Shown: in pieces, positions 17,036 through 26,675 of the stretch | How the letters are laid out: the number at the start of each line of letters is the position of its first letter | Position numbering within the stretch: the first letter of the stretch is position 1 | NCBI RefSeq assembly: GCF_000317065.1 | Contig: NC_019701.1 | Span: 2,614,001-2,678,000 of the forward strand | Direction: 5' to 3' | DNA length: 64,000 bases | DNA from: Pseudanabaena sp. PCC 7367 | GTDB taxonomy: Bacteria; Cyanobacteriota; Cyanobacteriia; Pseudanabaenales; Pseudanabaenaceae | The notes under the pieces: generated by a model | Told to the model about the DNA's origin: nothing | Database searches by the model: none | Seen by the model: the letters and a program-made list of their open reading frames with translations, nothing else | Made by a program: the position numbers and the translations under genes

Positions 17036-19384
17036 ATGCAAAACTATACCAGCATTTCTAAACAAGCACCGTCATTCCCTGATTATCTAGATTTCCAAAC
17101 CCTACGAGCGATCGGAATTGAGCACCTCCAAAAGCTATCCGGCAAGATCTGGACAGACTATAACCTGCACGATCCTGGTGTGACAATCTTGGAAGTGCTG
17201 TGCTATGCGATTACCGATTTAGGCTATCGCAACAATCTAGATATTCAAGATTTACTCGCCCCAGATCCTTCTATTCCAGCCCACCAAGACAATAACTTTT
17301 TTACCCCAGATGAAATCTTGACTTGTAATCCAGTTACGGAACTAGATATTCGTAAGCGCCTGGTAGATATTCAGGGCGTTCGTAATGCCTGGATCAAGAA
17401 GGTAGATAGTGCTGATGCTGTCATTGAATTCGATCGAGAGCGAAACCAACGGACTAGTTCAGAAATATCACGTCTTGCCCTAAAAGGACTGTACACCGTT
17501 TATCTAGACCTTGCACCGGAGGTAAGAACCAATGCCTGTGGACAAAACTACCAACCCTGGGGAGCCGTCCTCGCAGAGGTTAAAGCAGTCCTGCACAGCC
17601 ACCGGAATCTCTGCGAAGACATTGAAAACGTGGTGGTATTAGGCGAAGAAGAGATCGGCTTGCATACCGATATTGAACTAGATGCTAATGCAGATGCTGA
17701 AGCCGTCTTAGTTAAAATCTACACGCAGATTCAGAACTTTCTGGTGCCGCGATTACAATTTTATACCTTGCAATCTCTGCTTGACAAAGGCAAAACAACA
17801 GCCGAGATTTTTGCCGGAAGACCATCTGCCCTTCCCAACCACGACCCGGAAACGGCATATGACAACTACAATCGCAAAAGCCATGGATTTATTGATATTA
17901 ATGAACTTGCAGCCGCAACCTTACCCACTGCTATCCACACCTCAGATTTGTACCGGATTATTTTGAACGTGCCTGGTGTTGTGGCTATTAACAATTTGCG
18001 TATTACAAGCTACATCAATGGACTAAGCCAATCTCAACCTGCTCCCTGGAGCCTTCCTCTCACAGCATCTTATCGACCGATATTGGGCATTGATCAATCA
18101 CAGGTCAGACTCTTTAAACAGGGGTTAACCATCTCTGTTGATCTAGAAAGCGTAAAGCGCCGCTATTCCCAACAACAGATTACCTATCTCAAAGCTCAGC
18201 GAGATGCCTATGAGCTCGACCTACCTATCCCCACCGGCATCCGCTACGATATCGCCGATCACTACTCCATCCATCACGATTTTCCACTCACCTACGGCAT
18301 CAGTGATGATGGGCTACCTGAAACTGCATCCGATCAGCGCAAAGCACAGGCCAAACAGCTAAAAGGATACCTGGTGTTTTTTGATCAATTATTGGCCAAC
18401 TATCTCAAGCAGCTATCACAAGTGCGCACCCTCTTTTCGTGGGATGAAACTAACTGGTTCGATCAAAACGAACAACAGCATACTTATATTTCTCAGACGC
18501 TGAATTTTCCAGGGGTTAAAGACATTATTCAGGGCATCGCAGACGAAAACGATAGCTATACTGAGTTTTTGCAGGATATGATCGAAGATGCTCCGATGGC
18601 ACAATCAAGACGGCATCGACTGCTGGATCATTTGTTAGCGAGATTTGCGGAGACTTTTACGGATTATATTCTGGTGAATTATCAACTATCTGTTGATGCA
18701 GATAGCCTCCAAAGACTTAATGATAAGGCTCATTTCCTTAAAGCATACCCCATTGTCAGCCGCGATCGCTTTCGTGCAGTCAACTATTATCAAAGCAACA
18801 TAATCGCTGAAAACCCGAGCATCTCTGGCTTTCAAAAGCGAATTGAAAAGCTATTGGGCATAGATGCAAATCCTCAAGACGAAGATAATGATGAGCGGCT
18901 TTTCCTGTTAGAGCACATCCTACTGCGTCCCAGAGCGACCATTTTAACTGAGGCACACATGCCCCAGGCTCTACTGCCGCTTAATCTCGATCCCACCCAG
19001 CCACCTGGAGCTAGTATTATGGCTGCCGTTGATCCCTATTCATTCTGGATTAGTGTCCTGTTTCCAGCATGGCCGCAGCGCTTTAGCAATCGCACCTTTC
19101 GCCAGTTAATTGAGCGTACAGTTCGCATAGAAGCCCCTGCCCATATTGCGATAAAAATTGGCTGGCTTGATCGTGAGCAAATGCAAAAGTTCAAAATGGC
19201 CTATTATGCCTGGTTTGAGCAGCTCACTATATATACAAATGAAGGCTACTCATGTTCTTTGATCTCCAGTCTCAATCACCTGATAGAAGTAATTTCAGGA
19301 CTAGAGAGTGTTTATCCATCAGCGGTATTAGCTAATGCCCAAGGTGAAATTGCTGATGATCTGCAGCCAATCATTCTCCGCTAA
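17036..19384 (+). CDS. Second baseplate J-type protein (Afp12/gp7-like)
   Basis: 782 aa from the ATG at 17036, 2 bp after the stop of the fibre gene; an upstream in-frame start at 16985 would overlap that gene by 49 bp. The N-terminal motif GKIWTDYNLHDPGVTILEVL is the signature shared by Afp11/Afp12-type baseplate proteins, and LDIRKRLVDIQGVRNAWIKK follows the same pattern. The remainder is mixed alpha/beta with no membrane segment. It probably forms the wedge heteromer with the 1358-aa protein. The fibre gene is inserted between the two baseplate genes, which suggests its product attaches to the baseplate. Confidence 0.85.
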   Translation: MQNYTSISKQAPSFPDYLDFQTLRAIGIEHLQKLSGKIWTDYNLHDPGVTILEVLCYAITDLGYRNNLDIQDLLAPDPSIPAHQDNNFFTPDEILTCNPVTELDIRKRLVDIQGVRNAWIKKVDSADAVIEFDRERNQRTSSEISRLALKGLYTVYLDLAPEVRTNACGQNYQPWGAVLAEVKAVLHSHRNLCEDIENVVVLGEEEIGLHTDIELDANADAEAVLVKIYTQIQNFLVPRLQFYTLQSLLDKGKTTAEIFAGRPSALPNHDPETAYDNYNRKSHGFIDINELAAATLPTAIHTSDLYRIILNVPGVVAINNLRITSYINGLSQSQPAPWSLPLTASYRPILGIDQSQVRLFKQGLTISVDLESVKRRYSQQQITYLKAQRDAYELDLPIPTGIRYDIADHYSIHHDFPLTYGISDDGLPETASDQRKAQAKQLKGYLVFFDQLLANYLKQLSQVRTLFSWDETNWFDQNEQQHTYISQTLNFPGVKDIIQGIADENDSYTEFLQDMIEDAPMAQSRRHRLLDHLLARFAETFTDYILVNYQLSVDADSLQRLNDKAHFLKAYPIVSRDRFRAVNYYQSNIIAENPSISGFQKRIEKLLGIDANPQDEDNDERLFLLEHILLRPRATILTEAHMPQALLPLNLDPTQPPGASIMAAVDPYSFWISVLFPAWPQRFSNRTFRQLIERTVRIEAPAHIAIKIGWLDREQMQKFKMAYYAWFEQLTIYTNEGYSCSLISSLNHLIEVISGLESVYPSAVLANAQGEIADDLQPIILR

Positions 19385-19613
19385 TCTAGAGTTGATGCTA
19401 ATTCAAGGAGAAGCAGCTAAGTTCAAATCCACATGTCGTCTGGGAATACAACACTATCGCAATGCTCATAAGGATACTAGTAATTCATATTCAGGTCGGC
19501 ATAACCGAACTTGCTCTAACTCAAGCGACTTTACTTTACTTTACTTTAATGTCAATTTTTTCTGCAAAAGTAGCTAATCAGCCGATAGTTAAGCCAAATT
19601 AACAACTAGCCTT
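19385..19613 (+). repeat. Intergenic spacer with tandem ACTTT repeats
   Basis: This is the largest gap inside the CIS series (229 bp). It contains four perfect tandem copies of ACTTT at 19528-19547, about 66 bp before the ATG of the 960-aa protein. No gene is supported here. A pentanucleotide tract in a likely promoter region could change promoter spacing by slippage. An internal promoter for the last four genes is plausible because of the gap size. Confidence 0.5.
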
Positions 19614-22496
19614 ATGGGAAATACTCATTCAAGTCAAGGACATACCTCACCAGATGGAGATTTAGTCAAAGAGAGTGTACCTATCTTTGTGCCAAATCAG
19701 GTCTTATCGAGTGAGGATCTCAATCAGCTTGCTAATCATCTGAGAACCCAAGACCAGCTAACTCGAACTGCTCTGCTTGGGGTTGGTATTTTAAACGGGC
19801 TGCAAGTATCAAGTCTGTATTTCCCCGCCACCGCGACGGAGGTAGCACAAGCAGGTGTTACGGTATCATCAGGTGCTTTCGTTACTGTTGATGGCTTCTA
19901 CATCCCATTGGGTGATCTTGCATTGACCCACTATCAACTATTTAGCGATGCTTCTTTATTTCCCACCCAGCCAGTTTTGGAGCTATTTGATACCCCCAAT
20001 AGCGATCGATTGGCACTTCATCAAAATCCAGATGGTACGGCTCGTAACCAAACTGATTTTGAAGATGTCCTAGAAGACAAATTGCTTGTCTTACATGTAG
20101 AACTAGAATTGCGATCGCGCACTGCCCTGCTTAGTTACGATGTGGTTGGCAAAGACGAGCACATATTACTGCGTTTTTTTCTCATCCCCAGGCCTAGCGA
20201 AGTAGATCTAGAAGCAGAAAGTTATGTCGTTCTCAAGCAGCGGCGGATGCTTCACACCTTTCTAACTAGTGATGCTCCACAACTGAAACGCTGTGGCTAT
20301 GTTGCCGATGATCCACCATCGGTCAACCTAAGTAAGCTTAGAACCTATCTTGATCTCCAGCAAAATTATGATCAAATATGCATCGATGCCATTGTTAACA
20401 TTGAAGATTCCCTTCGGCAAGTGGGAGCTCTAGCCGCAACATTTCCTCATATATCCCAGGCTATAACTGCTCTCGATCCAAGTTTGGAGCCGAATTCACT
20501 CTTTACAGGAGTCTCCGAGAGATTGCGTCAGCAACTTAATGAGATTACATCTCAACCAGTCTCAATGGTTCAACCCATAAGTCTGCAGTATTTTTATGAC
20601 TATCTCAGGATAATCATCGCTGCCGATCAAGAGTTAGCCGATTGTATTACTGTAATAGCTGATTATCTGCCAGAGGTTAGTCGGCAACGCTTTTTAATGC
20701 TTGGTTCTATGCTTGAAGTTAATCGCCCTGAAACTTCTCCATCACTACTGGCAACTTACCGCAGTGACTTTGTGCCAGTGCTCAAAGAACCACTCATAGC
20801 AAGTCAATTTGTACAAGTTGGTTACCTTTTCCTGCGACTGGTGCGCCTATGTGAAGTTGGCAGTTTTACCCTGGGATTATCCTCTGAAGGGGGGATAAAA
20901 CTAACGCCTAGTGCCGATCGTACGGCTCCCCTCAGTCAGCAAGCTATCCCCTACTATGTAAACTACGAAAAACTCCATCGTTATTGGAGCTACAATGCTG
21001 ATTACCGTGGCAAAAGTCAAGCTCTATTCACTTATCATCGGTCTCACCCACACAGTTTTTTGTATCAGTCTACAACTGGCTGTTTTTATCGCATTGAAGG
21101 ACATCTTGGTAAAACTAGTCATGAAGTGTTAAGCCAGATTCAAGCCGATCGAGATCGTTACGGTCTCTCGTTTAACATTATTCTACTCAAACTTAAGATT
21201 GAAGAATTACCAGAAACTTTGCCTTCTCTTCCCCATATCGAAAACAAGCATCTTTTCCACTACTTTGCCCAAATTTATCCTGGGATGGAGCCATTAGGTG
21301 GTGTGTCTAAGGGTGGAAGCTTCATATTGGTATATGTTGAAGCACCTGCCGATGAGCCTGCGCAAGCAGTAGATGCGATCGTCGCTGATTTCACTTTGCC
21401 ATATATGATCGATGCAGATACCTTGCGTTTGCAGGCACCACGATCTTTTACAATAACTATCCCTGCTGCCCAGCAGACTGAATTCCGCAACAATGATGAC
21501 GAAGAATACGAAATTATGCTGATTCCGGATGGTGGAGTGGCAGAGGGTAAAGGTATTGTAGAGCGATCGGGCAAATTTTATTTCCAACCAAGCCAGCTCC
21601 AAAGTGAATTAGAGCCTCAGATGAAGCTAGACCTTACTGGGCGGTGGGGCAACCACGTTAAAATATTGGCGGTTACTATATTTGCGCCACCCTTGGCAAG
21701 ATTCTGGCTGGGTAATCAGGTCAGCGGCCCCGATCGGCAAGGCAATGATATATATATCGATCTCGATCCAGCCAGCCAGCCACTTCCTTTGCGTCCCAAA
21801 ATCCTGACCGGAGAATTCCGAGCCTACCAAACCTCAGATGAAGAAAAGGCAGTATTGACCAAGCTGATCGATCAAAATACACAGACTTTCATCCCTCAGA
21901 ATGCTAGCGGGATTGGGGAAGTTACGATCGAGTATAGTCTGGATGCCAATCTTTGGGGAGAGCAAACTAACTCAATTATTGTGCGTATCAATGCTCAAGA
22001 GACCACTGAACCCTCACTGAATGAGACTGATACTAATAACGATCCAGTTGTGCAGGTTATACCATTCACTCGTTCCAATGGACTCAATCCCCTTGACACA
22101 CCTTCAGATTTACCTGCGCCAGATCCAGATACGGATATAACGAATATATCTGATCCATTAACCATGGACAGCGCCGCTACTGCCCATGGATCGACTATTC
22201 TTTCTCTCACTGATAATAGTTCTACATCAGTTACCCTGGGAACGCCAACAAGTTCATCAATCCAGGGAGCTTCTCTGGTGTCGAATTTTTTATTGAGCGA
22301 TCGTGCCACGGAAGAGGATAAATCTGCCTCTTTCAAACAGAATGTTGGAACTGGTGAAGATGATACTCTCATCTCAACTGAGGTTGACATCAACCATGAA
22401 GTAAAAAATAATGTTACCAATATGGCTGAGTTGCATGTACCTAAAGTAGGTTTTTGGAGAGGACTGCTGCAAATGATGACCAAGCCCCTTTGGTGA
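19614..22496 (+). CDS. Uncharacterised large CIS-operon protein, 960 aa
   Basis: No named family is recognised with certainty. The N-terminal 100 residues (VPIFVPNQVLSSEDLNQLAN, then LTRTALLGVGILNGLQV) look like a conserved structural head that could resemble a phage/eCIS baseplate-associated module. Residues about 100-560 are mixed alpha/beta. Residues about 600-780 are beta-rich and may be immunoglobulin-like. The last 180 residues are a Ser/Thr/Asp-rich, low-complexity tail ending in a helix (LHVPKVGFWRGLLQMM). There is no signal peptide. Its position between the baseplate and tape-measure genes suggests a baseplate-periphery or cage-like component. Function is unknown. Confidence 0.75.
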   Translation: MGNTHSSQGHTSPDGDLVKESVPIFVPNQVLSSEDLNQLANHLRTQDQLTRTALLGVGILNGLQVSSLYFPATATEVAQAGVTVSSGAFVTVDGFYIPLGDLALTHYQLFSDASLFPTQPVLELFDTPNSDRLALHQNPDGTARNQTDFEDVLEDKLLVLHVELELRSRTALLSYDVVGKDEHILLRFFLIPRPSEVDLEAESYVVLKQRRMLHTFLTSDAPQLKRCGYVADDPPSVNLSKLRTYLDLQQNYDQICIDAIVNIEDSLRQVGALAATFPHISQAITALDPSLEPNSLFTGVSERLRQQLNEITSQPVSMVQPISLQYFYDYLRIIIAADQELADCITVIADYLPEVSRQRFLMLGSMLEVNRPETSPSLLATYRSDFVPVLKEPLIASQFVQVGYLFLRLVRLCEVGSFTLGLSSEGGIKLTPSADRTAPLSQQAIPYYVNYEKLHRYWSYNADYRGKSQALFTYHRSHPHSFLYQSTTGCFYRIEGHLGKTSHEVLSQIQADRDRYGLSFNIILLKLKIEELPETLPSLPHIENKHLFHYFAQIYPGMEPLGGVSKGGSFILVYVEAPADEPAQAVDAIVADFTLPYMIDADTLRLQAPRSFTITIPAAQQTEFRNNDDEEYEIMLIPDGGVAEGKGIVERSGKFYFQPSQLQSELEPQMKLDLTGRWGNHVKILAVTIFAPPLARFWLGNQVSGPDRQGNDIYIDLDPASQPLPLRPKILTGEFRAYQTSDEEKAVLTKLIDQNTQTFIPQNASGIGEVTIEYSLDANLWGEQTNSIIVRINAQETTEPSLNETDTNNDPVVQVIPFTRSNGLNPLDTPSDLPAPDPDTDITNISDPLTMDSAATAHGSTILSLTDNSSTSVTLGTPTSSSIQGASLVSNFLLSDRATEEDKSASFKQNVGTGEDDTLISTEVDINHEVKNNVTNMAELHVPKVGFWRGLLQMMTKPLW

Positions 22497-22600
22497 GAAC
22501 AAAATCTAAATAGATTTTAGCGATCGATAACTCAAAACATCTTCGATCGCAATAATCGCACCTGCTGCCAACCTGAATCTATCTGCCCAGCTTATGAGTA

Positions 22601-24526
22601 ATGACCCAACACCATATCATTGGCCAGATTTCACTAGAAGTGGAGACCCCAAATTCTATAGGCGTTTGGGAATTGCAAGAGGCGCTGAGTCAGGTGCTAC
22701 AAAAAGCTATCCCCGATATGGCGCTGCTGTTTGACCGCTGGGTTGCGGCTGATCAGATCGTACGCCTGGATGAGTTGGTGATCGACCTGCCTTCGATCGA
22801 CCCGCATAAGTTAGCTGATGAATTTGTTCCTCAGTTACTCGCTGCTTTGGATCAGGTTCTAGCCGATCGCCTCTTCTCCCCCATTCCTCATGCCGCCCCA
22901 ACCAATATCCTGACCCAGGCAGATAAGGAATCAGACTGGACATTGTTCTTATATTTTTTGGAATATGGTCGCCTACCCTGGTGGCGATCGCCTGAAACCT
23001 TTTCATCCTGGTTATCTCTATGGGAGGTCGTGCTCCAGAGTGATTTATCCTGGCGGGTGCCCCTACAACGGTTGCTTTTAAACCAGCTTGCGGCACGACA
23101 GCGATTAGTTTCACAATTGCCCGACACCTTTCGCCAACGATTAATCCTGCAAATGCAACCAGCTTGGGTTAGTTGGCCAGCAATGCTAGACAGCGCTAGA
23201 ACGTTAATGCAATTGCTGCAGATCGACACTCCTACTCTTCACTATCTAGAACAGCATGCATGGCTGGCACTGTTTGCGAAAAGTCAACCCAATACCCCCG
23301 TGGGAGCAACCTTCCCAACTAGTCAATGGCTCCACACCTGGCTCCCTGAGTTAATCGCCGTAATCGATACTGATCATTACTCTCTACAAACGCTGATCAA
23401 TAACAGTTCTATTGCTGGACGGTCTTTTTGGTTGGCAGCGATTGACGATCTCACTGATGCAAGTCAGGATCCTCCCTGCCTCGATCGTTCAAGTCAATCT
23501 CAGTCCACTCAGCATTTGGCCAAGGCGAAGAGTGAATTGCTAGCACAAATTCCTACCGACCTTGATTCTGCCGACCTTGAGGTGATCGTCTCTTCCGAGA
23601 CTCCAATCTCACTCGAACTAACGCGATCATCTGAAACAGAAGCATCCTCCGAACTGACTACTTCACCTGAACCGCTAGAGACTAATCTAGAGAATGATGA
23701 ACAACCCACCGAATCACTGTCTAAGGTTGATCTCTCACCAGAACAATCCACTCAATCCAATCTATTATTTGATCAGTCCCTCACCATTAGATCAGACGAT
23801 CTTCCCCACTCCACCCCCCTTGAATCTGCTGCCAATCCTGCTGATGCGCCTGTAGAGCCCATATCCGCTGACCTCCAAAAAACAACTTTATCATCCACTC
23901 CGATCGAGCCACTCACTAATTCCCAGACTGGGCCCCAGGCCAATATCTCTTCAATTCATCCGCTGATGTCAAACCAACCCAAGCAGGCGATCGCGCCGAT
24001 CCTCTCGCAGGATGAAATAGCTAATGGCATTTATCTGAACAATGCTGGATTAGTTCTCCTTCATCCGTTCCTGCGTATTTATTTTGAGGATGTTGGATTG
24101 CTGATAGAGAATACATTTCGCCATGAATATGCACAGCAACAGGCAATCGCTCTGCTCCACTATCTGGCCACCGGACAAACAAATGTGCCTGAATATGAGT
24201 TGGTATTGCCCAAACTAGTTTGCGGCTGGCCGCTCAATGAGCCGACGATCGGTAGCTTGGAACTGCCAGAAGCTGCCTTAGCTGAAGCAGAAAACCTGTT
24301 GCAAACCGTAATAAACTATTGGGAAGTTCTCAAAAACACCAGCATAGAGGGACTGCGGGAAGGATTTTTGCAACGCCGGGGTAAACTTACCCGCACCGAA
24401 ATGGGCGACTGGAAGCTACGGGTTGAGCAACAATCGATCGATATTTTGCTCTCACGCTTGCCCTGGGGGTTAAGTATGGTAAAGCTGCCTTGGATGGTAG
24501 ATATTTTAGTGGTGGAATGGATTTAA
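22601..24526 (+). CDS. CIS tape-measure-type protein (CIS_TMP family, Afp14-like)
   Basis: 641 aa. The N-terminus (GQISLEVETPNSIGVWELQE, then VRLDELVIDLPSIDP) and the C-terminal motif IYLNNAGLVLLHPFLRIYFE are the two conserved ends of the contractile-injection-system tape-measure family. Between them lies a Ser/Thr/Glu/Pro-rich low-complexity linker (about 290-460). The family is thought to set tail length by filling the tube lumen, although the central part here looks disordered rather than coiled. It is followed 89 bp later by the effector candidate. Confidence 0.85.
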   Translation: MTQHHIIGQISLEVETPNSIGVWELQEALSQVLQKAIPDMALLFDRWVAADQIVRLDELVIDLPSIDPHKLADEFVPQLLAALDQVLADRLFSPIPHAAPTNILTQADKESDWTLFLYFLEYGRLPWWRSPETFSSWLSLWEVVLQSDLSWRVPLQRLLLNQLAARQRLVSQLPDTFRQRLILQMQPAWVSWPAMLDSARTLMQLLQIDTPTLHYLEQHAWLALFAKSQPNTPVGATFPTSQWLHTWLPELIAVIDTDHYSLQTLINNSSIAGRSFWLAAIDDLTDASQDPPCLDRSSQSQSTQHLAKAKSELLAQIPTDLDSADLEVIVSSETPISLELTRSSETEASSELTTSPEPLETNLENDEQPTESLSKVDLSPEQSTQSNLLFDQSLTIRSDDLPHSTPLESAANPADAPVEPISADLQKTTLSSTPIEPLTNSQTGPQANISSIHPLMSNQPKQAIAPILSQDEIANGIYLNNAGLVLLHPFLRIYFEDVGLLIENTFRHEYAQQQAIALLHYLATGQTNVPEYELVLPKLVCGWPLNEPTIGSLELPEAALAEAENLLQTVINYWEVLKNTSIEGLREGFLQRRGKLTRTEMGDWKLRVEQQSIDILLSRLPWGLSMVKLPWMVDILVVEWI

Positions 24527-24615
24527 CACCTATAATTGGCATAGTCTTAAACTAAACTACCTACCTGTAATTCATAACTCCCGCCCTGTACATCAAACTC
24601 GATTGAGGAAGCTCT

Positions 24616-26190
24616 ATGCTTGCATCAGATCGCTCTCACCATTCTTCACAAACCAATGCCGCTGCTGCTGCCCATCAAGCGGATCCTGCGTCACCTTTCG
24701 GACAAAGAACTTCCTTTTTCGATCCTAAGCCCCACCACGCAAACAAAAAAAACGAAAACCGAAAGCGAAGTAACTCAGCATTTTCTAATTCTGGTACAGG
24801 TTCCCATGACGAGCCAGATCCTGCTGCCTTTGAGCGAACAAAAAGAGCCGAAAAACGAAAAAATGCAGGCTTCTGTGACGGCGACGATGCTGCCCAAGCA
24901 CAAAGTAATAAAAGACGAAGGCAACATGCTGCGAAGCGCTCATCATCCACTAGCACCACTTCAGAACATGACACTGACGAATCTAAAGCGCGGAAACAGC
25001 AAGCCAAAGCAGAATTTGAACAATTCATCCGGGCTGGGAAGAAAACTGCCAGTGATGGAGATGGAGAGATTTTTCAGGTCAGAAACACAAGCGAAATTTT
25101 TGGCAAATTAACAGAGATAGAACGAGAACACGGTTTAAATCGGGTTTATGGGAGTATGGATGGGGAGGCTATGACGATCGCCTACTTTGCCTCGCCGCCA
25201 GATTTTAGTCACCTAACATTGGTACATGGCCCCGATCAAACACAAGAAGAGGCTCATCCAGCCGGTGCTTTTAACGCCTCCCTCCAATCCCTGGACAAGG
25301 ATGCTGATTTAAAAACCCCGCTTGGGGCGATTATGAAGACTCTATCGCTGCCGCCCGCTGATGTTAAACTTTTGCACCCAGGCAATTTGGAACAAGCAGA
25401 TCGGCCGAAGCGAGTACAGGCAACCGTTGTTGGTGCCAGGAGACAACCAGGAACACGTATAACCGGAGCAGTTGTGCCCAGCACGATCGCCCATCTGGGA
25501 CACCATGAAAATATGCTGCTGAATAATGACAATAGTACTTGGATTGGCTACTATGATGGAGGCCACTTAGTAGGCGACCAACTGATGCCCAGTAATAGAC
25601 CAGATACTTTTGTTGAGTGGAACCTGGCACCAATGGAACAAATTCTTAATCAGCAGAGTTACTTGAATTTTGTTGAGAGGGTTGTGGCGCGTGGGGCAGT
25701 TGATGACGTTAGTAATAAAGTTAACAAGACAGTTCCCATATCAGTTGTAGTCAGTGTTTACTACCCTGACCAAACTTACAAAGTTCAAGAAACAGCCTTA
25801 GCTAAAGCTGGTTTTATTCCTAACGATGGAACCATTCCCCAAACTGGTAACATGCAAAATAAGGGTGGAACGCCAATCTCTGGGCAAAATCGCACAATTA
25901 CCATTCCGTCTAGAGTGCCACACAGATGGGTATTTCATGCAAAAGTGAACAGTGCGTCTCATTCATTCCAGGCAAAGGCCAAGGCAACAAGTTCGACTAA
26001 CATAGGTCGCACAGCGTATCCTTACTTCAGTTATTCTGATCTGGCAGCTGGTGCAGTAGGGATTCCGTTTGCCGATCTCCACTGGTGGCAACTTAGAGGT
26101 GCAAAAAAAGACAATACTGGGGCTATTACTCCTGCTGCGAAGAAAAAAGAAATATATTTTGAGGCCTATCAATACTACCCACCGCGATAG
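24616..26190 (+). CDS. Candidate CIS effector with DNA/RNA non-specific endonuclease-like domain
   Basis: 524 aa, with a GAGGA Shine-Dalgarno before the ATG. Residues 1-135 are polar, disordered and basic, including SPFGQRTSFFDPKP (reminiscent of the leader of other eCIS cargo proteins) and a bipartite nuclear-localisation-like patch K99-R102...K107-R108. Residues about 280-360 carry a His-Me-finger/Endonuclease_NS-type signature: GGHLVGDQ with H317, then WNLAPM with N336, N345 and E354. The C-terminal 160 residues are beta-rich and of unknown nature. The gene follows the tape-measure gene, a common place for eCIS cargo. Nuclease activity and target are inferred from motif spacing only; the fold match is partial. 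Confidence 0.6.
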   Translation: MLASDRSHHSSQTNAAAAAHQADPASPFGQRTSFFDPKPHHANKKNENRKRSNSAFSNSGTGSHDEPDPAAFERTKRAEKRKNAGFCDGDDAAQAQSNKRRRQHAAKRSSSTSTTSEHDTDESKARKQQAKAEFEQFIRAGKKTASDGDGEIFQVRNTSEIFGKLTEIEREHGLNRVYGSMDGEAMTIAYFASPPDFSHLTLVHGPDQTQEEAHPAGAFNASLQSLDKDADLKTPLGAIMKTLSLPPADVKLLHPGNLEQADRPKRVQATVVGARRQPGTRITGAVVPSTIAHLGHHENMLLNNDNSTWIGYYDGGHLVGDQLMPSNRPDTFVEWNLAPMEQILNQQSYLNFVERVVARGAVDDVSNKVNKTVPISVVVSVYYPDQTYKVQETALAKAGFIPNDGTIPQTGNMQNKGGTPISGQNRTITIPSRVPHRWVFHAKVNSASHSFQAKAKATSSTNIGRTAYPYFSYSDLAAGAVGIPFADLHWWQLRGAKKDNTGAITPAAKKKEIYFEAYQYYPPR

Positions 26191-26225
26191 TATGCGATCA
26201 AAATCCCAATAGCCCGAAGGAATTA

Positions 26226-26675
26226 ATGCCAGTGGATATTTTTCAAGCAGTAACGCAGTTCTTAGACAGTAAAAATTGGCAGTATAGCCAGGAAGAGGGC
26301 ACCTCTAACTTGAACATGGGTTTTGCGGGTGAACATGGCAGGTGGATTTGTTATGCGCGGATTCACCAAGAGCAGGAGCAGTTTATATTTTATTCGATCT
26401 GTCCAGTTGATGCCCCCGACTTTGCCAAGTTAAGGACCGCCGAGTTTTTAACCAGGGTAAATCATGGCTTAATCATTGGCAATTTTGAATTGGACTTTAA
26501 TACTGGCGAAATCCGCTTTAAGACCGGTATAGATGTTGAAGGTAGCGAACTAAATCCTGCCCTGGTTAAAAGCTTGATCTTGAACAATGTCTTCACCATG
26601 GATCGCTATCTTAACAAAATTATTGATGTGATTGATGGGGAAGTAACACCGGCAGAGGCTATTGCTGATCACTAA
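26226..26675 (+). CDS. YbjN-domain protein, possible effector chaperone
   Basis: 149 aa, preceded by GAAGGAATTA. The sequence fits the YbjN family: MPVDIFQAVTQFLDSKNWQY, a WICYARIHQEQEQFIFYSIC strand pair, LRTAEFLTRVNHGLIIGNFE and a C-terminal helix FTMDRYLNKIIDVIDGE. YbjN proteins share a fold with type III secretion chaperones. The gene is 35 bp downstream of the effector candidate and last in the CIS series, so a role in holding or loading the effector is an attractive inference. YbjN homologues are also common as stand-alone cyanobacterial genes, so the link is contextual. Confidence 0.75.
   Translation: MPVDIFQAVTQFLDSKNWQYSQEEGTSNLNMGFAGEHGRWICYARIHQEQEQFIFYSICPVDAPDFAKLRTAEFLTRVNHGLIIGNFELDFNTGEIRFKTGIDVEGSELNPALVKSLILNNVFTMDRYLNKIIDVIDGEVTPAEAIADH

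Noticed and set aside
19335-19577. 80-aa open frame across the internal CIS gap
   Set aside because: It starts inside the baseplate gene in another frame; the composition is not protein-like and there is no ribosome site.
24620-25111. 163-aa open frame overlapping the start of the effector gene
   Set aside because: It lies in another frame of the polar, low-complexity leader, has no ribosome site and no recognisable domain; the 524-aa frame continues far beyond it and has a Shine-Dalgarno.
1-26675. Prophage instead of CIS
   Set aside because: No capsid, portal, terminase, integrase or lysis gene is present, and the AAA+ ATPase, DUF4255, DUF5908 and CIS tape-measure families are eCIS hallmarks.
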